The position numbers were made by a program, and so were the translations under genes. From contig NZ_BMTQ01000007.1 in assembly GCF_014649755.1 (NCBI RefSeq), forward strand, positions 300,209 to 364,208: a stretch of DNA of 64,000 nt, given 5' to 3'. The notes under the pieces were generated by a model, which worked only from the letters and a program-made list of their open reading frames with translations, searched no databases and was not told the origin of the DNA. This document shows positions 43,285 to 51,372 of the stretch, piece after piece. Positions within the stretch are counted from its first letter, which is position 1. Every line of letters starts with the position of its first letter. This stretch comes from Streptomyces litmocidini. Lineage in GTDB: Bacteria; Actinomycetota; Actinomycetes; Streptomycetales; Streptomycetaceae.

Positions 43285-44100
43285 ATGGAGAAGCTCACCC
43301 ACGGCATGCGCCAGCTGCTGCGCTTCGCGGTCCTGGAGGCGCGCTGCTGCGCCTTCGCCGTCGCGCTCGTCGGCGGCATCGGCGTCTCGGCCCTGCTGCC
43401 CGAACTGCCGGTCGCCCGTTACGACCTGCTGCTCCTGTACGGCGTCGGACTCACCGTCCTCGCGTGGAAGGTCGGCTGGGACAGCGGCCGGGACGTCGCC
43501 GTGATCGCCGGGTGCCACGCCATCGGCCTCCTCTTCGAGCTGGTCAAGGTGCGGATGGGCTCGTGGAGCTATCCGGAGGAGGCCCTGACGAAGTTCGGCG
43601 GCGTGCCGCTGTACGGCGGGTTCCTGTACGCGGCGCTCGGCAGCTACGTCTGCCGCGCCTGGCACCTGTTCGACCTGCGGCTCACGGGCTACCGGCCCCG
43701 GATCACGGCGGTCCTCGCCGGGGCCGTGTACGTGAACTTCTTCACCCACCACTGGCTGCCCGACGCCCGCTGGGTCCTGGCCGTGCTGCTGCTCGCCGCG
43801 ACGGCGGGGACCCGGGTCCGGTTCCGGGTCGGCGGGAGCGACCACCGGATGCCCCTGGCCCTGTCCTTCGTCCTGATCGGCTTCTTCCTCTGGGTCGCCG
43901 AGAACGCGGCCACGTACGTCGGCGCCTGGAGCTACCCGGACCAGCTGGACGGCTGGCGGCCGGTCCCCCTCACCAAGTTCGGCGCCTGGGCGCTGCTCGT
44001 CACGGTCACGTTCACCCTCGCGGCAAATCGGACATTCTTCATGCGCGGCCGCCGGAACCGTGCTACAGTGGAGATCAGTTGCAGTCGTGGTTCCCATTGA
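43285..44100 (+). CDS. DUF817 family membrane protein
   Basis: 271 residues with about eight membrane helices. Family marks: FELVKVRMGSWSYPEEALTK, FGGVPLYGGFLYAALGSYVC, VNFFTHHWLPDARW and GAWSYPDQLDGWRPVPLTKF. DUF817 is a conserved integral membrane family of unknown function; the paired GSWSYPE/GAWSYPD segments, one in each half, hint at an internal duplication. ATG 43285 is the first good start although its ribosome site is weak. The last 30 codons overlap the likely promoter zone of the cold-shock gene. Confidence 0.85.
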   Translation: MEKLTHGMRQLLRFAVLEARCCAFAVALVGGIGVSALLPELPVARYDLLLLYGVGLTVLAWKVGWDSGRDVAVIAGCHAIGLLFELVKVRMGSWSYPEEALTKFGGVPLYGGFLYAALGSYVCRAWHLFDLRLTGYRPRITAVLAGAVYVNFFTHHWLPDARWVLAVLLLAATAGTRVRFRVGGSDHRMPLALSFVLIGFFLWVAENAATYVGAWSYPDQLDGWRPVPLTKFGAWALLVTVTFTLAANRTFFMRGRRNRATVEISCSRGSH

Positions 44101-44106
44101 ACTTAC

Positions 44107-44141
44107 AAGTGCCTCCGACGATTCGACATCGTCAGGCACTT
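44107..44141 (+). promoter_or_regulatory. 5' leader hairpin of cold-shock gene
   Basis: AAGTGCCT-CC-GACGAT-TCGAC-ATCGTC-AGGCACTT forms a 14-bp stem with a two-base bulge and five-base loop, followed by TGATGTGTTTTCGG. It lies 100 bp before the cspA start in a 142-bp leader that is AT-rich for this genome. Long structured leaders control csp mRNA stability and translation in other bacteria; this hairpin could equally end the DUF817 transcript. Confidence 0.6.
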
Positions 44142-44242
44142 GATGTGTTTTCGGTGCAGTTTTCCGGACGGGGCAATCATCACGGCGACGCCGGGATCCG
44201 CACAGTGCGGTTCCCAGGGCTACGCCCCGAAGGAGACAAGAC

Positions 44243-44446
44243 ATGGCTACTGGCACCGTGAAGTGGTTCAACTCGGAAAAGGGCTTCGGCTTCATCGAGC
44301 AGGAGGGTGGCGGCCCGGACGTGTTCGCCCACTACTCCAACATCGCCACCTCCGGCTTCCGTGAGCTCCAGGAAGGCCAGAAGGTGACCTTCGACGTCAC
44401 GCAGGGCCAGAAGGGCCCGCAGGCGGAGAACATCGTCCCCGCCTGA
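44243..44446 (+). CDS. cspA: Cold-shock protein (CspA family)
   Basis: 67 residues, a single cold-shock domain: MATGTVKWFNSEKGFGFIEQ with RNP1 (KGFGFI, 13-18) and RNP2-like DVFAHYS (26-32), ending in GPQAENIVPA. It binds single-stranded RNA and melts secondary structure in the cytoplasm. GGAGACAAGAC precedes ATG 44243. The DEAD-box helicase gene follows after a strong hairpin, a pairing that fits RNA remodelling at low temperature. Confidence 0.97.
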   Translation: MATGTVKWFNSEKGFGFIEQEGGGPDVFAHYSNIATSGFRELQEGQKVTFDVTQGQKGPQAENIVPA

Positions 44447-44464
44447 CGTTGACACGTCCGACGC

Positions 44465-44501
44465 GGCCGGGGCCCCCACCCGTGTGGTGGGGGCCCCGGC
44501 C
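44465..44501 (+). terminator. Terminator between cspA and DEAD-box gene
   Basis: GGCCGGGGCCCCCACC-CGTGT-GGTGGGGGCCCCGGCC is a 16-bp perfect stem 18 bp past the cspA stop, followed by CGTCGTGTTT. It should stop most transcripts and let a fraction reach the helicase gene. Confidence 0.8.
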
Positions 44502-44540
44502 CGTCGTGTTTACCGGACTTCCCCACGGACCAGGTGCCGC

Positions 44541-45917
44541 ATGAACACCACGCCCCACAAGGACGCCTCCGCGGCGGCCGTGACCTTCGCCGCCTTCGAC
44601 CTGCCGGCCGACCTGCTCGCGGAGCTCACCCGCCGCGGCGTCGAGACGCCCTTCCCGATCCAGGCCGCCACGCTCCCGGACGCCCTCGCGGGCCGCGACG
44701 TCCTGGGGCGCGGACAGACCGGCTCCGGCAAGACGCTCGCGTTCGGCCTGCCGCTCCTCGCCCGCACCGCCGGGCGCAGGGCCGAGGCCCGCAAGCCGCT
44801 CGCCCTGGTCCTGGTCCCCACCCGCGAGCTGGCCCAGCAGGTCGCCGACGCCCTCACCCCGTACGCCGAGGCCCTGGGGCTCCGCCTGGCGACCGTGGTC
44901 GGCGGCATGTCGATCGGACGGCAGGCCACGGAGCTGCGCGACGGCGTCGAGGTCCTGATCGCCACCCCGGGCCGGCTCACGGACCTCGTCGAGCGCAAGG
45001 ACTGCCGTCTCGACCGGGTGGCCGTCACCGTCCTCGACGAGGCCGACCGGATGGCCGACATGGGCTTCCTGCCCCAGGTCACGGAGCTGCTCGACCGGGT
45101 GCCGGGCGGCGGCCAGCGGATGCTGTTCTCGGCCACGCTCGACCGTGATGTCGACCAGCTGGTCGAGCGCTACCTCCAGGACCCGGCCGGCCACTCCGTC
45201 GACCCCTCGACCGCCGCCGTCTCCACCATGGAGCACCACGTGCTGCACGTGCACGGCGCCGACAAGTTCGCCACCGCCACGGAGATCGCCGCCCGCGACG
45301 GGCGCGTGATCATGTTCATGCGCACCAAGGCCTCCGTCGACCGCTTCGCCAAGCACCTCCTCGGCAGCGGCGTGCGGGCCGCGGCGCTGCACGGCGGCAA
45401 GTCGCAGCCGCTGCGGACCAGGACCCTGGAGCGCTTCAGGAGCGGCGAGGTTCCCGTCCTGGTCGTCACGGACGTGGCGGCCCGCGGCATCCACGTCGAC
45501 GAGCTCGACCTGGTCGTCAACGTCGACCCGCCCGCCGACTCCAAGGACTACCTGCACCGCGGCGGGCGCACCGCCCGCGCGGGCGAGTCGGGCCTCGTCG
45601 TCACGCTGGTCACGCCCGAGGAACGCCGTGACGTGGCCCGCCTCATGACGGAGGCCGGCATCCGCCCCCGCGAGACCCGGGTCCGCTCCGGCGAGGCCGA
45701 GCTGACCCGCATCACCGGCGCCCGCAAGCCCTCGGGCGCGCCGGTCGAGGGCAGTGCGCCGAGTCAGGAGGGGGACCGGCGCGGCGGTGCGGCCTTCCGG
45801 GGCATCGGCACCGTCCCGGGCCGTCCGGGGCGCGCGAAGAACGAGTCCCGCCGGGCGGCCGAGGCGCGCAGGACGGCGGAGGCCCGCCGGGCGGCGAAGA
45901 TCCGGCGGGGCGGCTGA
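44541..45917 (+). CDS. DEAD-box RNA helicase
   Basis: 458 residues. Q motif FPIQAATLPDALAG, motif I GQTGSGKT, PTRELAQQVA, TPGRLTDL, motif II LDEADRMADMGF, motif III SAT, then VFVRTK-like MFMRTKASVDRFAKH, VTDVAARGIHVDELDLVVN and HRGGRTARAGESG. A basic C-terminal tail (about 400-458, ESRRAAEARRTAEARRAAK) should bind RNA. ATP-dependent RNA unwinding, probably in ribosome assembly and cold adaptation. ATG 44541 behind AGGTG begins it. A 34-bp palindrome lies beyond its end. Confidence 0.96.
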   Translation: MNTTPHKDASAAAVTFAAFDLPADLLAELTRRGVETPFPIQAATLPDALAGRDVLGRGQTGSGKTLAFGLPLLARTAGRRAEARKPLALVLVPTRELAQQVADALTPYAEALGLRLATVVGGMSIGRQATELRDGVEVLIATPGRLTDLVERKDCRLDRVAVTVLDEADRMADMGFLPQVTELLDRVPGGGQRMLFSATLDRDVDQLVERYLQDPAGHSVDPSTAAVSTMEHHVLHVHGADKFATATEIAARDGRVIMFMRTKASVDRFAKHLLGSGVRAAALHGGKSQPLRTRTLERFRSGEVPVLVVTDVAARGIHVDELDLVVNVDPPADSKDYLHRGGRTARAGESGLVVTLVTPEERRDVARLMTEAGIRPRETRVRSGEAELTRITGARKPSGAPVEGSAPSQEGDRRGGAAFRGIGTVPGRPGRAKNESRRAAEARRTAEARRAAKIRRGG

Positions 45918-46010
45918 CCGGACGGCTCGGCGCGTCCCGGAGCCACGGCCCCGACACGACGGCCCTTCGTCGAGCCCCGTGACGGCGAAGTCCCCCGGGC
46001 GCTGGAAAGA

Positions 46011-46044
46011 CCGTCCGGCCGGAGTCCGGACTCCGGCCGGACGG
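46011..46044. terminator. 34-bp perfect palindrome between convergent genes
   Basis: The two 17-bp arms (CCGTCCGGCCGGAGTCC and its complement) meet with no spacer. On the minus strand it is followed by TCTTTCC, so it can end the lipoprotein transcript as well as the helicase one. CTCCGGCCGGACGGCGG-type half-copies recur at 46055 and 46082. Confidence 0.65.
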
Positions 46045-46106
46045 CGGAGCTGCGAACTCCGGCCGGACGGCGGGCGTCCGGGCTCCGGCCGGGTCGGCCG
46101 GCGCCG

Positions 46107-46718
46107 TCAGACGCTCCAGATCTCCTTCATGGTCTCCACTTCGCCCTTGGCGTTCAGCGTGACCTCGTAGACGTTGCCGTAGCAGCCGTAGGGCTCCTCC
46201 ACCTTGGGGTAGTCATCGGGGGCTCCGTTCTCCTGGGCCAGGCAGCGGTCGACGTGCAGGGCCAGCTGCTCGTGGTCGACCCGCTTCGTCTGGCCGGGGC
46301 CGGCGGCCAGGGCCAGGGAGGCCTCGACGTTCTCGGGGAGGACGTAGTGCTTGGTCGGGTCCCCCTCGTCTGCGCCGTAGATCCAGTCGTTCGGCGTGCA
46401 GTGCGGCTTGGCCTCCGCGGCCTCGAAGCCGCCGGCGTCGCGCATCAGCCGGACCTTCAGCTTCAGGTGGCCGGCGGGCAGCGTCGGCGGCGTGCCGCAG
46501 TCGCCGCCCTTTCCGTCACCGTCGACGTCGTCGGCCGGGGCGCCGTCTCCGGCCTCGCCGGGGCCCGATGTCGTGGACGCCGTGGCCGACGGCGAGGCGC
46601 CGCTGCCGGAACCTCCGGCCGGGCCTCCGGCGGTGGGGTCCTCCGGGCCGCAGGCGGCGACGCCGCCCAGGGCGGCGAGAAGCGCCATCGCGCTGAGGAC
46701 ACGGCGAGTTGAGGTCAT
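46107..46718 (-). CDS. Putative lipoprotein
   Basis: 203 residues. Signal peptide with lipobox (ALGGVAAC, Cys23) then a Gly/Ser/Ala-rich low-complexity stretch (24-70) and a folded part (72-203) holding five further Cys (GDCGTPP, KPHCTP, DRCLAQ, YGCYGN), likely forming disulfides outside the cell. No named domain recognised. ATG 46718 chosen as it starts the signal peptide. Next upstream on the same strand, 114 bp away, the kinase-MFS gene ends; it may be in the same unit, which would make it its secreted partner. Confidence 0.75.
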   Translation of the reverse strand: MTSTRRVLSAMALLAALGGVAACGPEDPTAGGPAGGSGSGASPSATASTTSGPGEAGDGAPADDVDGDGKGGDCGTPPTLPAGHLKLKVRLMRDAGGFEAAEAKPHCTPNDWIYGADEGDPTKHYVLPENVEASLALAAGPGQTKRVDHEQLALHVDRCLAQENGAPDDYPKVEEPYGCYGNVYEVTLNAKGEVETMKEIWSV

Positions 46719-46832
46719 TCTTCCATTCCCCCGAATGCAGAGAGCTCGATGTCGTGATCATGATTGATCGACGGAGCTTTCTACCTCGGGGAGTTGCGGA
46801 AAGGCCAATCGGCGCGACCGGGGCGAGGCGTG

Positions 46833-49424
46833 TCAGCCCCGCCCCGGGGCCCTCGTCGTGACCAGCAGGCCCGTCAGGAGGCTCGCGAGGACCAGGAGAC
46901 CGGCCGTCGACCAGAGGACGACGGAGTAACCGCCCAGGACGGCCGTGTTCGCCTGCTTGATGAGCGGGGACAGGGATTCCGGCAGGCCCTCCGGGTTGAT
47001 CAGGACGCCGCCGCGCCGCACCCCCTCCGGAAGGCCCGTCACCCCGTCGAGGCGGCCCGAGGCCACCGCGGCGACGACGCTGCCGGACAGCGGGACGGCG
47101 AGCCGGCCGCCGAGGCCCTGGACCGCGAGGACCGCCCCCGCCGTGCCGCCGGAGCCCTGCGGGCCGCTCGCGCCGGTCGCGGTGGCGAGCAGCGGCCCCA
47201 GGGCCAGGCCGAGGCCCAGGCCGACGAGGAGGATCCCGGGCAGGACCACGGCGGCGTACGAGCCGTAGGCCTCCAGGCCGGTCAGGAGAGCCGTGCCGAC
47301 GGCCGCGAGGACCAGGCCCGGGACGACGAGGTGGCGGGGTGCCAGCCGGGCCTGGAGACGGCCGGAGATCTGGGCGGCGACGAGGACGGCACCGGCCATG
47401 GGCAGCAGGTCGAGGCCCGTCCGGGACGGGCTGCGGCCGAGGGCGGTCTGGAGGTACAGGGACAGGATCAGGAACAGGGGCGGGGTGCTCAGGCCGACGA
47501 GCCCGAGGACGAGGAGGGAGACGGCCCGGTCCCGCTCCCGGAAGAAGCGGAGCGGGACGAGCGGGGTGCTCGCCCGGGTCTGCCACCACACGAAGGCCAC
47601 CAGCAGGGCCACGCCGGCGAGCAGGAGGACGACGGTCGTGGGCGCGGTCCAGCCACGGGCGTTCATGCCCTGGACCTCCTGGGCCCGGTCGAGGCCGAAG
47701 GTGAGGGCGGCCAGCGCGCCGGTGCCGAGCAGCAGGCCCGGTCCGTCGAGCCGGGCGGAGGCACGGACCGGCCGGTCGTCCGCCAGCAGGGCGGCCGGGA
47801 CCACCGCGACCAGGGCGAGCGGGACCGCGGCGTACAGACACCAGCGCCAGCTCAGGGTCTCGGCCAGCCAGCCGCCGGTGAACACGCCGACGGCCGTGCC
47901 GCCGCCGGCGATCACGGCGTAGACACCGAAGGCGGTGCCGCGCTCCTTCGGGTCGGTGAAGCCGCCGCCCAGCAGGGCGAGCGCGGCCGCGGAGAGCAGC
48001 GCGGCGAAGACGCCCTGAAGGGCGTGCGCCGTGATGAGCACGCCGGCGGAGGGGGCCGCTCCGCCGAGCGCGGAGGCGAGGGCGAAGCCGGCAAGGCCGA
48101 TGAACGCCGTCCGCCTGCGGCCCAGGAGATCGGTGAGGTGTCCGCCGAGCAGGAGCAGGGCGCCGAGGGCGAGCCCGTGGGCGAGGGTCACCAGCCGGAG
48201 GTCTTCGACGGAGATCCGGAGGTCGGCCTGGATGGTGGGCAGCACCACGTTCGTGCTCGCGGCGCCGACGAGGACCAGGAACTGCGCCGCCGCCGCGAAG
48301 GCCAGGCCCCACCACCGGCGGGGCGACGGCCCGGCCTGGCCGGTCGGGGTGGTGGGCGCCCCCCGGGCGCCGGACGCGGCGCCGACGGGCGGCCCGAAGC
48401 CCGGCGGCACCGGGCCGTGGCCCGCCGGCGCCGTCGGGGAGTACGCGGGGTGCGGAGGGAGCGACGGTCCGGGGTCGGCCCGGTGCTGGGCGGGGATCCG
48501 GGGGTCCTGCGGCGTCACCCGCGCCTCGGGTGCGAAGTCCAGCAACCGGGCCGCGTGTCGGCCCAGTCGGGCGAGGACGGCGCCGGGCAGCCACTCCTCG
48601 TCCCGGTCCGTCGCCGTGCGCGCCGCCACGTCGGCGGGTGTCGGTCGCAGGGCCGGATCCTTGTGCAGGCACTCCCGTACGAGATCGAGCAGCGAGTCCG
48701 GCACGCCCGTCAGGTCCGGCTCGTCCTCCGCGATCCGGAACAGGTGGGCGCCGAGGCCGCTGCCGGTGGCGCCGAAGAGGAGCCGGCCGGTGGAGGCGTA
48801 CACCAGGACGGCTCCCAGGCAGAACACGTCGCTGGCCGGGGTGAGTTCGAGCCCGCGGACCTGCTCGGGCGACATGAAGCCCGGCGAGCCGATCAGCATG
48901 CCCGTACGGGTGTGGAGGCTGTCTCCGCCGAGGCCGTCCATCGCCCGCGCGATGCCGAAGTCGATCACGCGCGGCCCGTCGACGGTCACCAGCACGTTGG
49001 ACGGTTTCAGGTCGCGGTGGATCAGTCCCGCCGCGTGCACGGATCGCAGTGCCGCGGCGAGCCGGTTGGCGAGGACGCGGACCGAGTGCTCGGGCAGCGG
49101 GCCGAATTCCTTCGCCACCACGGTGGTCAGGTCGGGGCCGGGGATGTACTGGGTCGCGACCCAGGGCACCGGCGCGTCGGTGTCGGCGTCGAGCACGGCC
49201 GCGGTCCATTCGCCGCCGACCCGGCGGGCGGCCTCCACCTCGCGCGCGAAGCGCCTCCGGAACTCGGGGTGTTGGGCGTGCTCGGCCTGCACCACCTTCA
49301 CGGCGACCGTCCGCCCCGCTTCGGACCGGCCGAGGTACACCAGTCCCATCCCGCCCGCGCCGAGCCGGGCGATGAGGCGGTAGGGGCCGATGCTCGTCGG
49401 ATCTTCGGTGATCAACTGGTCCAC
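46833..49424 (-). CDS. Ser/Thr protein kinase fused to 14-TM-type MFS exporter
   Basis: 863 residues in one frame. 8-270: a Hanks-type kinase with RLGAGGMGLVYLGRS (G loop), K43, HRDLKPSN (136-143), DFG (155-157), and IGSPGFMSPEQVRG. 300-370: Pro-rich linker. 371-855: a DHA2-type MFS transporter (WWGLAFAAAAQFLVLVGAAS, the LGGHLTDLLGRRRTAFIG motif A, VFTGGWLAETLSWRW), with about 14 helices. PknB-like kinases normally have a single C-terminal helix; here it is replaced by an exporter, so transport may be controlled in cis by phosphorylation. GTG 49424 chosen as the start of the family sequence (DQLITEDPTSIGPYRL). Confidence 0.9.
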   Translation of the reverse strand: MDQLITEDPTSIGPYRLIARLGAGGMGLVYLGRSEAGRTVAVKVVQAEHAQHPEFRRRFAREVEAARRVGGEWTAAVLDADTDAPVPWVATQYIPGPDLTTVVAKEFGPLPEHSVRVLANRLAAALRSVHAAGLIHRDLKPSNVLVTVDGPRVIDFGIARAMDGLGGDSLHTRTGMLIGSPGFMSPEQVRGLELTPASDVFCLGAVLVYASTGRLLFGATGSGLGAHLFRIAEDEPDLTGVPDSLLDLVRECLHKDPALRPTPADVAARTATDRDEEWLPGAVLARLGRHAARLLDFAPEARVTPQDPRIPAQHRADPGPSLPPHPAYSPTAPAGHGPVPPGFGPPVGAASGARGAPTTPTGQAGPSPRRWWGLAFAAAAQFLVLVGAASTNVVLPTIQADLRISVEDLRLVTLAHGLALGALLLLGGHLTDLLGRRRTAFIGLAGFALASALGGAAPSAGVLITAHALQGVFAALLSAAALALLGGGFTDPKERGTAFGVYAVIAGGGTAVGVFTGGWLAETLSWRWCLYAAVPLALVAVVPAALLADDRPVRASARLDGPGLLLGTGALAALTFGLDRAQEVQGMNARGWTAPTTVVLLLAGVALLVAFVWWQTRASTPLVPLRFFRERDRAVSLLVLGLVGLSTPPLFLILSLYLQTALGRSPSRTGLDLLPMAGAVLVAAQISGRLQARLAPRHLVVPGLVLAAVGTALLTGLEAYGSYAAVVLPGILLVGLGLGLALGPLLATATGASGPQGSGGTAGAVLAVQGLGGRLAVPLSGSVVAAVASGRLDGVTGLPEGVRRGGVLINPEGLPESLSPLIKQANTAVLGGYSVVLWSTAGLLVLASLLTGLLVTTRAPGRG

Positions 49425-49519
49425 GTCACCAACATAGTTGAGGCGGGAGCGGCCCCGTGCGGGATCACCCGAACCGCGGGCGTCCGAGCCGGTCGCGGTG
49501 CCGCCGGCGCGAAGGGCGG

Positions 49520-49800
49520 CATGCGGGCTGCGGCCGCGGCTCGTCGTGGACGGTGCCCGGAGCGCCGAGCAGATCCGTCCGCCGCTGCCCGCGGGGCCGG
49601 GAAGCCGCGTCCTCGTGGCGGGACGGCAGCGCCCGCCCGGCCTCGACGCCGATGTGCGGCTCACCGTGGAGCCGCTGGGGACCGGCGACGCGGTCGGCCT
49701 GCCGCGCACGCCCGTCGGGGAGTCGCGGGCGGACCGCGGACCCGGGGCCGCCCTGGAGCTCGCCCGGCGTTGCGCCGGCCTGCCGCCGGCGGTCCGGGGC
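49520..49800 (+). pseudogene. Remnant of an NB-ARC/AfsR-type ATPase
   Basis: In the 547 bp between 49424 and 49972 one frame reads LVVDGARSAEQIRPPLPAGP, a SRVLVAGRQRPPGLDADVRL segment, TVEPLGTGDAVGL and LARRCAGLPPAVR. This is the Walker B to GLPLA stretch of NB-ARC regulators (compare LLVLDNARNAAHVAPLLPAG and GGLPLALHI in the SARP gene at 38226). No P-loop, DNA-binding or TPR part is near and the start is lost, so it is a degraded fragment. The rest of the gap contains nothing I can name. Confidence 0.65.
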
Positions 49801-49971
49801 CGGCCCGGCCGCCGGAGCGGGCACGGGTGGCCGGCGTCGGGAAGGCGACGGGCGGGCGCGTGTGAGCCGTATCACAGGGAACCCCCTCGCGGTTCGGGTC
49901 CTCCTTCAGGTGTCGGCGTCCCGTGGCGCCGGGTCCGGGCTCGTTCACCATCCCGATACGGAGGGGACCCC

Positions 49972-50412
49972 ATGGCGGTCATCGACATCCAGCGGCCTCG
50001 TGCGGCGGCCGGCGGGCGTGCCGTCGCCGCGCTGCTCGCCGTCCTCGCACTGACGCACGTCTACTGGGCGACCGGTCTGACCTGGCCCGCCGCCGACGAG
50101 CGGAGCCTCTCGCTCGCCGTCCTCGGCAGCGTCGTGCCCTTCGGGCCGGCGGTGGTGCTGCCGCTGGCCGTTCTCGAAGGGGGCGCCGCGGTGGCCGTGG
50201 CCGCGCACGCGCGCGGGGTGCGCGGTCGCCGGCTCCCCCGCCTCGTCACGTACGCAGCGGCCTGCGGGATGCTGGTGCGCGGAGCGGCCGGTCTGGTGTG
50301 GATCGTCGTGGGCCGGGAGGGCTCCGGGGCGGCCTTCCCGTGGCTGAACGCGCTGCTGTACACGCCGCTGAGCCTGTTCTTCGGCTGGACGGCGCTGCGT
50401 GCCGCCCGCTGA
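49972..50412 (+). CDS. DUF3995 family membrane protein
   Basis: 146 residues, four membrane helices (about 15-35, 57-75, 90-108, 120-140). LLAVLALTHVYWATGLTWPA is the family's recognisable first helix. Function unknown. ATG 49972 has GGAGGGG upstream. It overlaps the ECF sigma gene by 14 bp, so they are co-translated; a membrane protein in that position could act as an anti-sigma partner, though it lacks the usual zinc-finger. Confidence 0.8.
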   Translation: MAVIDIQRPRAAAGGRAVAALLAVLALTHVYWATGLTWPAADERSLSLAVLGSVVPFGPAVVLPLAVLEGGAAVAVAAHARGVRGRRLPRLVTYAAACGMLVRGAAGLVWIVVGREGSGAAFPWLNALLYTPLSLFFGWTALRAAR

Positions 50413-50920
50413 GGCCGACGGTCCCGTCGACCGGGGCGTCGCGCTCGTCCGGGCCGCCCGGCGCGGGGACACCCTGGCCCTGCACGACCTGCTCGACCAC
50501 CTCACCCCGTACATCGCCCGGATCTGCCGGCCCATCGCCCTGGAGGACGGACCGGACGCCACCCAGGAGGCCCTGGTCGCCGTCTTCACCTCGCTGCGGT
50601 CGCTGCGGGAGCCCGAGGCGCTGTACGGGTGGGTGCGGGCGATCTCCGTACGGGAGGCGGTGCGGGTGGCCGGGCGGGCGGCGCGGGCGCGGCCCGCGGA
50701 GCTCCCGGACGTGCCGGAGCGGGGTGATCCGCAGCTGGCCGCCGACATCGACGACGTCCTGGCCCGGCTGTCGCCCGCGCACCGGGCGGTGCTCGTGCTG
50801 CGGGACGTCGAGGGGATGGACGAGGAGGCCGCGGCGGCGCTCCTCGGGGTGCCGGCCGGCACGGCGAAGTCCCGGTTGCACCGGGCACGGCAGAGCTTCC
50901 GAAGGGCGTGGTCCGCGTGA
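50399..50920 (+). CDS. ECF RNA polymerase sigma factor
   Basis: 173 residues: region 2 at 15-85 (DTLALHDLLDHLTPYIARIC, DATQEALVAVFTSLRSL, LYGWVRAISVREAVRV) and region 4 at 115-165 (LSPAHRAVLVLRDVEGM, EAAAALLGVPAGTAKSRLHR). It directs RNA polymerase to a small regulon. GTG 50399 lies inside the DUF3995 gene and its stop overlaps the GTG of the SRPBCC gene (GTGA), so three genes form a tightly overlapped operon with no classical zinc-finger anti-sigma factor. Confidence 0.93.
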   Translation: MPPAEADGPVDRGVALVRAARRGDTLALHDLLDHLTPYIARICRPIALEDGPDATQEALVAVFTSLRSLREPEALYGWVRAISVREAVRVAGRAARARPAELPDVPERGDPQLAADIDDVLARLSPAHRAVLVLRDVEGMDEEAAAALLGVPAGTAKSRLHRARQSFRRAWSA

Positions 50921-51372
50921 ACGACGGTGACGGGGTGGTGATCGACGACGTCCGGCGGCTGCGGGTCATGGGCGCCGGTGTCCGGGGGGCGAGGATCGTG
51001 GAGCGGGTGCTGCCCGTGCCGCTCGACGTGGTGTGGGGCGTCATGGGCGATCTGGAGGGCGGCTTCGGGGAGTTCCAGCCCGACATGCGGTCGGTGCGGG
51101 TGCTGCGCAGGGACGGCGACCGGGTGGAGGCCCTCGCCCGCAGCCGCTACGGCCTGCGGGCCCGTTTCCACGGCGTGCTGCGGCCGGGCTGGTGCTGGCT
51201 GCAGAGCCGGTTCCTGGTCATCGGGATGGCGGCGGTGGACGAGGGCGGCCGGACCCGGGTGGCGCTCACCGGCGGCGTCCGCGTCCCGGGGCGCGCCGCG
51301 CTGGTCCCGTTCGGGGCGCGCCGGGAGCTGGAGCGTGCCATGGCGCGCCTCGCCGAACGGGTCGTCCCCTAG
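50917..51372 (+). CDS. SRPBCC family protein
   Basis: 151 residues with the polyketide cyclase/START-like layout: ARIVERVLPVPLDVVWGVMG (first strand and helix), GEFQPDMRSVRVLRRDGDRV, and a C-terminal amphipathic helix ARRELERAMARLAERV. The fold holds a hydrophobic ligand. Third gene of the sigma operon; GTG 50917 overlaps the sigma stop. It may bind the lipid or small molecule to which the sigma factor responds; that is inference. It ends with stop codons shared with the convergent amidase gene. Confidence 0.82.
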   Translation: MNDGDGVVIDDVRRLRVMGAGVRGARIVERVLPVPLDVVWGVMGDLEGGFGEFQPDMRSVRVLRRDGDRVEALARSRYGLRARFHGVLRPGWCWLQSRFLVIGMAAVDEGGRTRVALTGGVRVPGRAALVPFGARRELERAMARLAERVVP

